Positions 17,592 to 25,925 of a stretch of DNA of 64,000 nt are shown piece after piece. The translations under genes were made by a program, and so were the position numbers. The stretch covers positions 3,782,001 to 3,846,000 of the forward strand of contig NZ_CP043661.1 in assembly GCF_014217565.1 (NCBI RefSeq), in the 5' to 3' direction. Within the stretch, counting starts at the first letter, position 1. Each line of letters starts with the position of its first letter. Under the pieces are notes generated by a model. It was not told where the DNA came from and did no database searches. It worked only from the letters and a program-made list of their open reading frames with translations. This DNA is from Kribbella qitaiheensis (GTDB lineage: Bacteria; Actinomycetota; Actinomycetes; Propionibacteriales; Kribbellaceae).

Positions 17592-18089
17592 ATGCGCCCG
17601 TCCCGGCTCCTGCTCGCAGCAGCGCTCATCTGTTCACTGCTGACCGGCTGCAGTCCGGGCCAATCCGGCCAGATCGGCCTGACCGTCGACGACTCAGGCG
17701 CGACGATCGTCGTACTGCGCGACTGCAAGGGCGACATCGACGAACTCAAACTCTTGGACGTCGGCCGGACCGAAAGCACCGGAGACGACACCGTCCTGGC
17801 CGAATGGTCCAACAAGAAGTCTCCCAAGGGGATCGTCCAGTTCCCGTTGGCCGACGGCGCCGGCCGCTGGAAACCGAACCAGCCCATCGCGGCCTTCGAC
17901 GTCACCAAGCGCTATTCGCTCCAAGGCCGCAAGGACAACGACACCAGCAAAGCCATCGGCATCACCTTCACCCCGACCATGCTCGGGGGTGTCACCGCCG
18001 GCATGATCCTCCGATCAAAACAAGGCCTCGATCCCTACGCCACCGAAGCCGTATCCCTGGCCGACTTCACGCCTGAGGACTGCGGCTGA
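17592..18089 (+). CDS. Putative lipoprotein
   Basis: 165 aa. Type II signal peptide: RLLLAAALICSLLTGC with Cys20 as the lipidation site, then SPGQSGQ. The rest (beta-rich, with VVLRDCKGDIDELKL and a final DCG) has two further cysteines that could pair. Resembles uncharacterised actinobacterial lipoproteins; no domain recognised. It starts 26 bp after the Lrp gene. Confidence 0.7.
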   Translation: MRPSRLLLAAALICSLLTGCSPGQSGQIGLTVDDSGATIVVLRDCKGDIDELKLLDVGRTESTGDDTVLAEWSNKKSPKGIVQFPLADGAGRWKPNQPIAAFDVTKRYSLQGRKDNDTSKAIGITFTPTMLGGVTAGMILRSKQGLDPYATEAVSLADFTPEDCG

Positions 18090-18114
18090 CCGGCTGACCG
18101 GCTGACGATTCGTA

Positions 18115-18891
18115 CTACGCGCCGCGGCGGCGGTGGCGGTCGGCGTACGAGCGGAGCGCCCGGAGGAAGTCGACCTCGCGGAAGGCGGGCCAGTAGGCCT
18201 CGCAGAAGTAGAGCTCGGAGTAGGCGCTCTGCCAGAGGAGGAAGTTCGACATCCGCTGCTCGCCGCTGGTGCGGATGATCAGGTCGGGATCCGGCTGGCC
18301 GACTGTGTAGAGGTGCTTGGTGATGTCGTCGGCGTTGAGGGTCTCGGCCAGGCTGTCCAGGTCGTTCCCGGCGTCGGCCTCGGATTCGAGCAGCGAGCGG
18401 ACCGCCTCGACGACTTCCTGCCGGCCGCCGTACCCGATCGCCAGCGTGATGTGGTTCCCAGTCGCGCAGTCCTTCGTGGCCTCGACGGCGTTCTTCAGCG
18501 CGTGCGCCGTACTGTCCGGCAGCAGGTCCAGCAGGCCCGCGATATGGACCTGCCAGCGACCGCCAGGCTGCGAGAGGCGGCTCGCGACGATCTCCTCGGT
18601 GACCTCCATCAGGTACGCGACCTCGGCGTCGCCGCGCTTGACCAGGTTCTCGGTGGAGCAGAGGAAGACGGTCACGTGGTTCACCCCGGCGGTCTCGCAC
18701 CAGCCGAGCACCTTCTCCACATGCAGCGCGCCGTACCGATGGCCGACGCTCGGATTCGCGTGTCCCTTGCCGCGCGCCCAGCGCCGGTTGCCGTCCATCA
18801 CGATCCCGATGTGTTCCGGCAGCGGCCGCCCCTTCAGCTGGGTCCGAACTCGGCGCGCGTACAAGGCATAAACGAGATCCTTGAAAGACAT
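18115..18891 (-). CDS. uppS: Isoprenyl transferase (cis-prenyl, short-chain/Z-FPP synthase-like)
   Basis: 258 aa. Region I HIGIVMDGNRRWARGKG contains the catalytic Asp; later FLCSTENLVKRG, LAIGYGGRQEVVEAVR and the signature DPDLIIRTSGEQRMSNFLLW with the ELYFCEAYWPAF end. The enzyme condenses IPP with an allylic diphosphate in cis. The N-terminal LVYALYARRV and the STENLVKR pattern look like the shorter-chain mycobacterial paralogue (Z-FPP synthase type) rather than decaprenyl synthase, though that call is tentative. Convergent with the lipoprotein gene. Confidence 0.92.
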   Translation of the reverse strand: MSFKDLVYALYARRVRTQLKGRPLPEHIGIVMDGNRRWARGKGHANPSVGHRYGALHVEKVLGWCETAGVNHVTVFLCSTENLVKRGDAEVAYLMEVTEEIVASRLSQPGGRWQVHIAGLLDLLPDSTAHALKNAVEATKDCATGNHITLAIGYGGRQEVVEAVRSLLESEADAGNDLDSLAETLNADDITKHLYTVGQPDPDLIIRTSGEQRMSNFLLWQSAYSELYFCEAYWPAFREVDFLRALRSYADRHRRRGA

Positions 18892-18942
18892 CCCCGTAAC
18901 CTACTCACCCATCACTAATCAGCGCATCCTGATGACCACGTC

Positions 18943-19449
18943 TTAACCTGCGCCGGCAACTAGGCCGGTCTCGCGGAGGATCCTGCGGACCGTTTCGTCG
19001 AGGGTGCTGGTCTCGTCGATGATCACTTCCCCGGGCCGGCCGAGCGGATCGTGCCCGCGGTACCACTCCCGCATCGCGGCGGCATCGAACGCACTCGCCT
19101 TCGTCCGCGTCGCATGCCGCCGTACGGTCTCGTCGAAGGAGACATCCAGGAAGTAGACGAACGCGCGATGCCGATCAACCAACTCGCCGAGCATCTTGCC
19201 GTACCGGATCGTCGGCATGATCCCCTCGACAACGGTGTGGAACCCCCGACTCATCGCAAGCTCCGCCAACTGCCCGATCGCCGCGATGTTCGCCCCGTCC
19301 GGCTCGTCGAACTCCTGAAACATCATCCGCCGCACATGATCCTGCTCGATCCACGCCACCCCCCGCCCGTACGCCGCCCTGACCCCCTCCACCACAGAAC
19401 TCTTCCCAGCCCCTGAAGGCCCCCTGACCACAATCAACCGCGGATCCAC
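18943..19449 (-). CDS. P-loop small-molecule kinase-like protein
   Basis: 168 aa from GTG 19449. Walker A in VVRGPSGAGKSSVVEGV at residues 7-17, an EQDHVRRMM block, then VEGIMPTIRYGKML and an Arg-rich lid (FDETVRRHATRTK). It looks like zeta-toxin/AAA_33-type kinases that phosphorylate small molecules or antibiotics; substrate unknown. It lies between uppS and corA on the same strand but without overlap. Confidence 0.75.
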   Translation of the reverse strand: MDPRLIVVRGPSGAGKSSVVEGVRAAYGRGVAWIEQDHVRRMMFQEFDEPDGANIAAIGQLAELAMSRGFHTVVEGIMPTIRYGKMLGELVDRHRAFVYFLDVSFDETVRRHATRTKASAFDAAAMREWYRGHDPLGRPGEVIIDETSTLDETVRRILRETGLVAGAG

Positions 19450-19470
19450 CCCCGCAGACTAACCGGCGTA

Positions 19471-20472
19471 CTACGTGCGGTGGCGGGCTGCTCGTTGGCG
19501 GCGGAACCAGATGAAGAGGGCTACGCAGGGGATGAGGAGGCCGCCGATGCCGAGGACGAAGAAGTCCCATTCCTTGTTGACATGGTCGACGAGCCAGCCG
19601 AAGTTCTGGCCGAAGAAGCCGGTGACGAAGGTGAGGGGGAGGAAGACGGTCGCGAGGATCGTCAGTTGCTCGATGGTCGCGTTCTGCTGGACGCTCACCT
19701 TGGTCTGTTCGACCGAGATCACCGCCATGTTCGCCTCCAGCACGGTCGTGAGCAGGTCGCGTTGGGCGGCGACCTCCTCGTTCACCAGCACCAGGTGGTC
19801 GCGGACGTCGCGGAAGTACGGCAGCAGACCGGTGTTGCGCGCACCGCGTTCGAGAGTCGCCAGTACTGCGAGGAGCGGGTGCACCGCGCGGTAGAAGTCG
19901 GTCACCTCGCGGCGCAGGAAGTAGATCCGCTCGGTCGGCGCGACGGATCCCGCGAACACCGTCTTCTCGACCTCCTCGATATCGCGCTCCAACTCGGCGA
20001 CGACCGGGCCGTAGGTGTCGACCACCTGGTCGAGGATCGCCCAGAGCACCGAGTTCGTGCCGTTCTCCAGCAGCTCGGACCGTTGCTCGAGCCGGGTCCG
20101 GGCGCCGTGCAACTCGCTCGCGACGCCTTGCCGGACGGTGATCACGAAGGCCGGCCCGACGAACACGCTCACTTCGCCGAAATCGACCTCCTCCCGCTCG
20201 TCGTCGTACCGGGCGGTGCGCAGGATGACGAGCCGGATGTCGCCCTCGTACGGTTCGACCTTCGGCCGCAGGTGGAACGTCTGCGCGTCCTCGACGGCGA
20301 GTTCGTGCAGGCCGAAGGACTCGCTGGCCTGATCGAGTTCCTCGGTGGTCGGGTCGAACAGCCCGAGCCAGACGAAGCCGCCCTCCCGGCAGCGCTCGGC
20401 GGCATCCTCGATCGACATCGCCCCGACATGCTGGCGACGCCCGTCCCGGTAGTACGCGCAGTCGATGATCAT
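19471..20472 (-). CDS. corA: CorA-family Mg2+/Co2+ transporter with GQN instead of GMN
   Basis: 333 aa from ATG 20472. A long N-terminal cytosolic domain, a coiled stalk helix (SVEQTKVSVQQNATIEQL), then two membrane helices: first LTILATVFLPLTFVTGF followed by FGQNFGW, second FFVLGIGGLLIPCVALFIW, and a basic tail. CorA pentamers carry Mg2+ inward; the periplasmic signature is normally GMN, here GQN. The frame stays open well beyond the true start, opposite the hydroxyacid dehydrogenase, which is a shadow. Confidence 0.88.
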   Translation of the reverse strand: MIIDCAYYRDGRRQHVGAMSIEDAAERCREGGFVWLGLFDPTTEELDQASESFGLHELAVEDAQTFHLRPKVEPYEGDIRLVILRTARYDDEREEVDFGEVSVFVGPAFVITVRQGVASELHGARTRLEQRSELLENGTNSVLWAILDQVVDTYGPVVAELERDIEEVEKTVFAGSVAPTERIYFLRREVTDFYRAVHPLLAVLATLERGARNTGLLPYFRDVRDHLVLVNEEVAAQRDLLTTVLEANMAVISVEQTKVSVQQNATIEQLTILATVFLPLTFVTGFFGQNFGWLVDHVNKEWDFFVLGIGGLLIPCVALFIWFRRQRAARHRT

Positions 20473-20697
20473 GGCCGGCTCCTCACAAGTGCGCCGTGTC
20501 GGAAGTTCCGTTGCGCTATCGGCGCACTTTGTTCCCCTCCGATGGTGCGGCCGGTACTGCGGATCGCGGTACCCCCGCGGCGCGACGTACTGGCAACACC
20601 ACCCCCCGATCCTGATCTGCCAGGCGGATGGGAAATAGGGTTGATCGGGCGCTGTGTTGATGAACATTTGGCTGTGATGACCTTCAGAGGAGATCCG

Positions 20698-21669
20698 ATG
20701 GCGCTGCCCACCGTTTTGATGCCTGGTCCGATGAACCGCTCGGTGCCGGACGGGCTGGACGGCCGGTTCGAGGTGATCCGGCTCTGGGAGGCGGCCGACT
20801 CGGGCGCCGTCCTGGCCGAGCGCGGCAAGGACATCGTTGCTGTCGCCAACGCGGGTACGACGATCGACGGCGCGTTCCTCGACCGGTTGCCGGCGCTGCA
20901 GCTGGTGGCGAGCTTCGGGGTCGGGTACGACAAGATCGACGCGAAGGCGGCGGCGGACCGTGGCGTCGTGGTGACGAACACCCCTGGCGTACTCGATGAC
21001 GAGGTCGCCGACACCGCTCTCGGCCTGCTGTTGATGACCGTTCGCGAACTCCCCCAGGCGGAGCGGTATCTGCGCGCTGGGCAGTGGCAGGAGCGGCCGT
21101 ATCCGCTGACGCCGTCGACGCTGAGCGGTCGCACGATGGGCATCATCGGGCTCGGGCGGATCGGCGAGGCGATCGCCAAGCGGGCCTCGGCATTCGGCGT
21201 CTCCGTTGCCTATCACAACCGCCATGCGAAAGATGTTGCCTACCGCTACTATCCAACGCTGCTCGAACTGGCGCAGGACGTCGACATCCTTATGATTGTG
21301 GTCCCGGGCGGCGATGACACCCGGCATCTGGTGAACGCCGACGTACTGGCTGCGCTCGGTCCCGAAGGCATCCTGATCAACGTGGCCCGCGGATCCGTGG
21401 TCGACGAGGTAGCGCTGGTGGATGCCCTTCGTGCCAAGACGATCCTCGGTGCCGGGCTGGACGTCTTCGAGCACGAGCCGGCTGTGCACCCCGGTCTGCT
21501 GGAGGTGGACAATGCCGTACTGCTCCCCCACGTCGGCTCCGGAAGCGTCCCGACCCGAGACGCGATGGGCGGTCTCGTCGTCGCGAACCTGGTCAGCTGG
21601 TTCGACCACGGCGTACCGGTGACCCCTGTCCCGGAGTCAGCCAACCTGGTACGACGTGAGGATGGCTGA
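20698..21669 (+). CDS. D-isomer-specific 2-hydroxyacid dehydrogenase
   Basis: 323 aa from ATG 20698 with AGGAG 5 bp upstream. NAD-binding motif GIIGLGRIGEAIAKRAS, then LINVARGSVVDEVAL (Arg), LDVFEHEPAV (Glu) and LLPHVGSGS (His) for the catalytic triad. Family members reduce glyoxylate/hydroxypyruvate or other 2-oxo acids. The N-terminal VASFGVGYDKIDAKAA block fits the GRHPR/hydroxypyruvate reductase side. Its stop overlaps the next start by 8 bp. Confidence 0.9.
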   Translation: MALPTVLMPGPMNRSVPDGLDGRFEVIRLWEAADSGAVLAERGKDIVAVANAGTTIDGAFLDRLPALQLVASFGVGYDKIDAKAAADRGVVVTNTPGVLDDEVADTALGLLLMTVRELPQAERYLRAGQWQERPYPLTPSTLSGRTMGIIGLGRIGEAIAKRASAFGVSVAYHNRHAKDVAYRYYPTLLELAQDVDILMIVVPGGDDTRHLVNADVLAALGPEGILINVARGSVVDEVALVDALRAKTILGAGLDVFEHEPAVHPGLLEVDNAVLLPHVGSGSVPTRDAMGGLVVANLVSWFDHGVPVTPVPESANLVRREDG

Positions 21670-22045
21670 CCAAGACGACGTACGCCGACTCGCACTCGCG
21701 CTGCCCGAGGTCACGGAATCCGCCGATCGCTTCGCCTTCTCGGTCCCGAACAAGGGCAAGGACAAAGGGTTCGCCTGGACCTGGAACGAGCGCGTCGACC
21801 CGAAGAAGCCCAAGGTCCCGAACCCCGAGGTGCTCGCGGTCCCGGTCGCCGGCGAGGCCGCCAAACAAGAACTCCTCGCGGCCGATCCGGCCAAGTTCTT
21901 CACCGAACCCCACTACAACGGCTTCCCCGCGATCCTGGTCCGCCTGCCGGCCATCGACCCCACCGAACTAGCAGAACTCCTCACCGAGGCCTGGCGCTGT
22001 CAAGCCCCCAAACCCCTGACCAAGCAGTACGAGGCAGACCACTGA
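21662..22045 (+). CDS. MmcQ/YjbR family DNA-binding-fold protein
   Basis: 127 aa from ATG 21662, or 129 aa from GTG 21656. Pattern: VRRLALALPEVTESADRFAF, KGFAWTWNERVDPKKPKVPN, then FFTEPHYNGFPAILVRLPAI and the ELLTEAWRCQAPK end. MmcQ/YjbR proteins have a CyaY-like fold and unknown role. It overlaps the dehydrogenase by 8 bp, so the two are probably co-expressed. Confidence 0.85.
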   Translation: MADQDDVRRLALALPEVTESADRFAFSVPNKGKDKGFAWTWNERVDPKKPKVPNPEVLAVPVAGEAAKQELLAADPAKFFTEPHYNGFPAILVRLPAIDPTELAELLTEAWRCQAPKPLTKQYEADH

Positions 22046-22068
22046 CGCATCCCTCCGCATGGCGCGTA

Positions 22069-22755
22069 TCAACCCGGAGGCGAGGCGAAGCTCTCGACTG
22101 ACCAGGCTGCGCCCTCCTTGCGGAGGTCCGACGGGAGGGTCGGGATCGGCCAGCTGCCATCGGGGCGCCAGGTGATCCACCTCGGGTTGAAGGGGCCTTC
22201 GGCGAGTTCGAGTTGGCGTAGTACGCGGGCTGCTTCTTGATCCACGTCAACCCGTACGTCGAGGATGCCTCGGTGGATGGCCTCGTCGTAGTCGTCCTGG
22301 TCTTTGAGTTTCGGGCTGCCGGTGGGGTCGATGAGCAGGTCCAGGATGAGATCCATCGTCTGGAGACCGTACGGCGTTTCGACGTACGGGGTCTCGAAGT
22401 TGACGTACCACCCGAGGAAGTTCCAGTCAGGCTGGGACCAGCCGACATTGATGCTCGTGGACGAACCGCGGGTGTAGAAGGTCAGGGTCGCGAGATCCAG
22501 CGGCGCCTCGATGACGTTGTAGACAAGGGTTTCCATCGCGACGAGCTTGCGCTCCGAGCGGGAGAGATCATCCCGACCGGGTACGCCGCGGCTGGTCGCG
22601 TAGACGCCGACAGCGCCGGCCGGCGCGAACGTGATCCAGTGGTCGCTCGATCTCTCCACCACCAACTGCGGAACGGCACTCCACAAACGCCCGCGCCACA
22701 CCTCGGTGACGGCGACCGACTCCGGCCAGCTTCTCGTAGTACCCGCGCAGGTCAT
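22069..22755 (-). CDS. DUF402 family protein with atypical fused N-terminus
   Basis: 228 aa in the open frame from ATG 22755. From about residue 15 it matches the DUF402 pattern: EVWRGRLWSAVPQLVVERS, PAGAVGVYATSRG, and the core WNFLGWYVNFETPY followed by TMDLILDLLIDPTG with acidic residues for a metal. DUF402 proteins include nucleoside di/triphosphatases. The first 14 residues are encoded inside the 3' part of the VOC gene, so the original start has been lost or replaced. A GTG within EVW is another possible start. Confidence 0.75.
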   Translation of the reverse strand: MTCAGTTRSWPESVAVTEVWRGRLWSAVPQLVVERSSDHWITFAPAGAVGVYATSRGVPGRDDLSRSERKLVAMETLVYNVIEAPLDLATLTFYTRGSSTSINVGWSQPDWNFLGWYVNFETPYVETPYGLQTMDLILDLLIDPTGSPKLKDQDDYDEAIHRGILDVRVDVDQEAARVLRQLELAEGPFNPRWITWRPDGSWPIPTLPSDLRKEGAAWSVESFASPPG

Positions 22756-23020
22756 CGCCGTCGTCCCCGCTGAGGCTCACCGACATCGTGGTCCCCGGCT
22801 TGAACTCCATCTCCGCCGGCGTGTCCGAGCCCATCAGCGTGAACCCGTTCGGCGCCTCCAGGCTGGCGTGCATGATCTTGTCGGCATCCGGCGTCTCGGA
22901 CGCGCCGAACTCGCCGAAGGTGTTCATCGCCAGCTCGCCGCCGAACACGCCTTGGTAGAACTCGAACGCCTCCCGCGCGTTGCCGTTGTAGCTGATGTAC
23001 GGATTCAGTCGTGACGCCAT
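22568..23020 (-). pseudogene. VOC (PhnB-like) protein with lost C-terminus
   Basis: From ATG 23020 (AGGAG upstream) the protein is a clear PhnB/glyoxalase-fold protein: RLNPYISYNGNAREAFEFYQ, GGELAMNTFGEFG, SLEAPNGFTLMGSDTP, SVSLSGDDGDDLRGYYEKLAG. At about 22715 family similarity stops; the usual end (a Trp-Gly-Asp and Phe-Gly block) is absent and the frame runs on as nonsense opposite DUF402 codons to 22568. A deletion that joined the VOC gene to a DUF402 gene explains both truncations. Confidence 0.65.
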
Positions 23021-23154
23021 CAGAAAGCTCCTTGCCCGAGTCAATTGTTCCCCTTGGCTCGCACAGTAGACCCACCCACGGACAATCCGCGACACCCTGA
23101 CTCCGCAGCGAAAATATGGGTCGAACAAGGCGTACGACGGCGTTAGAGTCGGCC

Positions 23155-23532
23155 ATGATCTTTCGTCATCTGACCATCGACTGCGCGAATCCCTACGAGC
23201 TGGCGACCTTCTGGAGCGAGGTCACCGGCTGGCCCGTCTCCGCCTCGGATTCGCCCGCCGACGACGAGGTACTCATCGAGGCACCGAGCCCGTTGCCCGG
23301 GTTCCTGTTCATCCGCGTGCCCGAGCCCAAGACGGTCAAGAATCGCCTGCACGTCGACTGGGTGCCGACCCAACGCACCCGCGACGAGGAGGTCGAGCGC
23401 CTACTCGCCCTCGGCGCCCGTCTCCACGAAGACCACCGGTCTCCCGAGGGCCCGGGCTGGGTCACGCTCACCGACGTCGAGGGCAACGAGTTCTGCATCG
23501 AGAGAAGCCAGGCGGAAAGGGACGCCGGCTGA
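23155..23532 (+). CDS. VOC family (glyoxalase-like) protein
   Basis: 125 aa from ATG 23155. MIFRHLTIDCANPYELATFW begins a beta-alpha-beta-beta unit; FLFIRVPEPKTVKNRLHVDW and GWVTLTDVEGNEFCIER form the second with the metal-site Glu/His pattern. Divergent from the truncated VOC gene. Reaction unknown; this subfamily is common in actinobacteria. Confidence 0.85.
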   Translation: MIFRHLTIDCANPYELATFWSEVTGWPVSASDSPADDEVLIEAPSPLPGFLFIRVPEPKTVKNRLHVDWVPTQRTRDEEVERLLALGARLHEDHRSPEGPGWVTLTDVEGNEFCIERSQAERDAG

Positions 23533-23539
23533 CACGCCT

Positions 23540-23716
23540 TCAGGCTGGAACGTGCCGGGCGGCGTCCGCCAGTTCGGTCATGCTGTGGACGATCGCGTCG
23601 GCATCGGCCAGTTCGAGTCCGCGCTTCGGGTTCTTCGCGAGACCGATCGCCGCCAGTCCGGCACGATGTGCGAACTCGATGTCGGTCACCGCATCGCCCA
23701 CCATGCATGCTCGCGT
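23540..23716 (-). pseudogene. 3' fragment of a HAD-family hydrolase
   Basis: 58 codons between an in-frame TAG (23717) and a TGA (23540). The frame reads TRACMVGDAVTDIEFAHRAG, the HAD motif IV with its acidic pair, then an Ile-Gly strand and a Pro/Lys segment to the end. The first three HAD motifs are missing. It directly abuts a truncated NTF2-like gene, so a deletion likely fused two genes here. Confidence 0.65.
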
Positions 23717-23895
23717 CTAGCGGTTCGGTCAGAGCCGTTGCCTGGGACCACCGGACCCGCCAGCCGGACGTCGGCGGTGTGCAGCTTGTCGGCGGTCGCG
23801 ACATCGGCCGCCACGAGTGACCGGAGCCGCGTCCGCTCCAACTCGGCCAACTCATCCGCGAGCGCCGCCGTACCGGAGTTCGAAGTCTCACCCAT
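23686..23895 (-). pseudogene. 5' fragment of an NTF2/SnoaL-like (DUF4440) protein
   Basis: 69 codons from ATG 23895. LADELAELERTRLRSLVAAD and ATADKLHTADVRLAGP match the first helix-strand of DUF4440-type NTF2 folds (normally about 130 aa). After VPGNG the frame becomes unrelated and enters the HAD fragment in another frame. Product is probably non-functional. Confidence 0.55.
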
Positions 23896-23987
23896 GCCAC
23901 CGACCCTACGAGACGACTTCAGCAGACCTCCCCGTCCGGCAATCATCGCCCATGGTCCTGGGCCTGGTGATGCGTCATGCTCGGTGC

Positions 23988-24140
23988 ATGTGGTGGCGTC
24001 GGCGGCGGAAGCGCGGTGAGTCGGAGGAATCGGCCTCGCGAGGTAGCGAGGAATCGAACTGGCGTGCGCCGCGGCCGCCGGCAGAGGTCAAGGATCTGCG
24101 GGCGCGGCTGACCTCCGAGGGGCACAACCTCAAGCACTGA
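23988..24140 (+). CDS. Small Arg-rich protein of unknown function
   Basis: 50 aa from ATG 23988 (an upstream ATG at 23952 adds 12). It begins MWWRRRRKRGESEESASRG and ends VKDLRARLTSEGHNLKH. No domain recognised. Strong charge segregation and a clean stop suggest it may be real, but no ribosome site stands out. Confidence 0.35.
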   Translation: MWWRRRRKRGESEESASRGSEESNWRAPRPPAEVKDLRARLTSEGHNLKH

Positions 24141-24157
24141 GGCGGTTTGCCGGTGCG

Positions 24158-24211
24158 GCCTGGTTTTGTCGGTGAGCCTGGTTTTGCCGGTGAGCCTGGT
24201 TTTGTCGGTGG
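24158..24211. repeat. Three tandem 18-bp repeats before the hydrolase-globin gene
   Basis: GCCTGGTTTTGTCGGTGA occurs three times head to tail (24158, 24176, 24194) with one or two mismatches. They end 19 bp before the start codon and have no stop in the downstream frame, so they could be an operator array or an extended coding start (PGFVGE repeats). Confidence 0.8.
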
Positions 24212-24230
24212 GGGCTGGGAGCCTCTTCGC

Positions 24231-25511
24231 ATGGATGATGGCGAGCTGGTCGACGTTGGGGACGTCACGCTGTTCGTGCGCGAACTCGGGGAGCGTAGCG
24301 AGCGGCCTTCGCTGGTGGTGATCCATGGTGGGCCGGATGTCGGGCATGGCTATCTCCTGCCCGGCTTCGAGCCGCTGGCGCGCGATCACCACATCGTGTT
24401 GTTCGACTTCCGCGGGTGTGGGAGGAGCACCCGCGGGCTTCCGGACGACGCGCTGCAGCCGGAGTACGTCGTGGAGGATGCTCATCGGCTGATCGACAAA
24501 CTCGGCCTTGGTGAGGTCGATCTGCTCGGGTTCTCGACCGGTGGTCGGGCTGCGATGCAGTTCCTGGAGAAGCATCCTGACCAGGTACGACGGCTCGTGC
24601 TCGCGTCGACCACGGCGTACACGGACTTCGAGCCACAACTGGCGAGCTGGGACGAATACCAGCGGCGACGGCAGGCTGGCGAGAGCGTCTCCGTGTGGGA
24701 TTTGGAGCTCGCGCCGGCGTACGACGTACTGCGGGCCGGGCTTGGTACGGACAAAGGCGATTGGAGCTATGAGAGAGCGATCAGCGGCGCCATGCATCCG
24801 TGGGCTCCGGCCGATCCCGAGCGCGTACTACGGGACGCAGGCAAGCCGATCCTGATTCTGCACGGCGAGCAGGACATGGGATTCCCCGTGGAGGTGGCGC
24901 ATCGCCTCCACTCCGCAGTACCGGGTAGTGAACTGGCCATCATCCCCTCAGCCGGGCATATGTGCCACTTCGAGAAGGCCGAGCTGTGGTCGGGGCAGAT
25001 CCGGAGATTTCTCGACGCACCGCTCGCGAATCGTTCTGGCGATTGGCATCCTGGTGCGATGGAGACCGTCTATGAGGCCGCGGGTGGTAGCGAGGGCATG
25101 GTCCGGCTGGCCGAGGCGTGGCATTCGCGGGTGATGGCCGACGAGGTGGTCAGCCACGCGTTCAGCCATGGGTTTCACCCTCAACACAGCGAGCGGCTGG
25201 CGGCGTACTGGGCCGAGGCGCTGGGCGGGCCGACCACCTACTCATCGGACTTCGGCGACGAGTCGACCGTTGTACGGACCCATTCCGGCAACGGGCCGCA
25301 TCACGAGATGGATCGTCGCGCGATCGCCTGTTTCGATCAGGCTCTCGACGACGTCGGGCTGACGGATCCGCTCCGGCAGGTGTTGCACGACTACTTCGCC
25401 TGGGCGACCACGACGAGCATGACGCAGTACACCGGGACCAAGAGCGACGTCCCCGACGGCCTCAGCATCCCACGCTGGTCTTGGGAGGGCCTAGTTCCTG
25501 CTGCGAGCTAG
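24231..25511 (+). CDS. Alpha/beta hydrolase fused to a group II truncated hemoglobin
   Basis: 426 aa from ATG 24231. Residues 1-265 are an alpha/beta hydrolase like proline iminopeptidase: oxyanion HGGPDVGHG, nucleophile Ser102 in GFSTGG, Asp215 in HGEQD, His243 in GHMCHF. Residues 277-426 are a truncated globin (METVYEAAGGSEGMVRLAEA, AYWAEALGGPTTYS, GNGPHHEMDRRAIACFDQAL with a proximal His near 357). No stop or gap separates the two parts. Truncated globins of this type are normally separate ~140-aa proteins. Heme-linked redox sensing coupled to hydrolysis is possible but is inference. Confidence 0.85.
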   Translation: MDDGELVDVGDVTLFVRELGERSERPSLVVIHGGPDVGHGYLLPGFEPLARDHHIVLFDFRGCGRSTRGLPDDALQPEYVVEDAHRLIDKLGLGEVDLLGFSTGGRAAMQFLEKHPDQVRRLVLASTTAYTDFEPQLASWDEYQRRRQAGESVSVWDLELAPAYDVLRAGLGTDKGDWSYERAISGAMHPWAPADPERVLRDAGKPILILHGEQDMGFPVEVAHRLHSAVPGSELAIIPSAGHMCHFEKAELWSGQIRRFLDAPLANRSGDWHPGAMETVYEAAGGSEGMVRLAEAWHSRVMADEVVSHAFSHGFHPQHSERLAAYWAEALGGPTTYSSDFGDESTVVRTHSGNGPHHEMDRRAIACFDQALDDVGLTDPLRQVLHDYFAWATTTSMTQYTGTKSDVPDGLSIPRWSWEGLVPAAS

Positions 25512-25783
25512 AGGCTGAAGGCGATCGACCGCAGGATCAGTACGGCGATGAACACCACGGTGAACGCGATATCGAACGACAGCCCACCAGCATTCATGGG
25601 CCGTAGCCGTCGCCGTACAGGCGCAATCACCGGCTCCGTCCCCGCATGAGCGAACGCCCGCGCCCGACTGACCCACGGCGGACCTTGAGCCACCACGCGC
25701 CCCCAGTCCAACACCATCCGCGCAAGCAACAACAAAATGAACAGCGACAACGCGTATCCGACCAGAGTTCCGATAACACTCAT
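25508..25783 (-). CDS. YggT family membrane protein
   Basis: 91 aa from ATG 25783 with AAGGAG upstream. First helix VIGTLVGYALSLFILLLLAR, a central polar loop with the RARAFAHAGTEPVIAPVRR pattern typical of YggT, second helix FDIAFTVVFIAVLILRSI. YggT proteins are linked to osmotic stress and cell division in other bacteria; in actinobacteria one is near sepF. This copy is isolated. Convergent with the hydrolase-globin gene, overlapping by 4 bp. Confidence 0.85.
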   Translation of the reverse strand: MSVIGTLVGYALSLFILLLLARMVLDWGRVVAQGPPWVSRARAFAHAGTEPVIAPVRRRLRPMNAGGLSFDIAFTVVFIAVLILRSIAFSL

Positions 25784-25925
25784 GCCCGACTCCTTCACAA
25801 CGACCGTCTTACAAGTGTGAACGACCTCCCCACCCCGAAAATGTCCCCAAACCCAACTTCTTAGCCGACTTTCAGGCCCCTCGGCCTTCCTCGTCAGCCG
25901 CAACTGTCTCTGTAGGGTCCTGAAG

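Noticed and set aside
20473..21609. Open frame extending corA upstream by 379 codons
   Set aside because: It is antisense to a clear 2-hydroxyacid dehydrogenase; the CorA pattern begins at ATG 20472.
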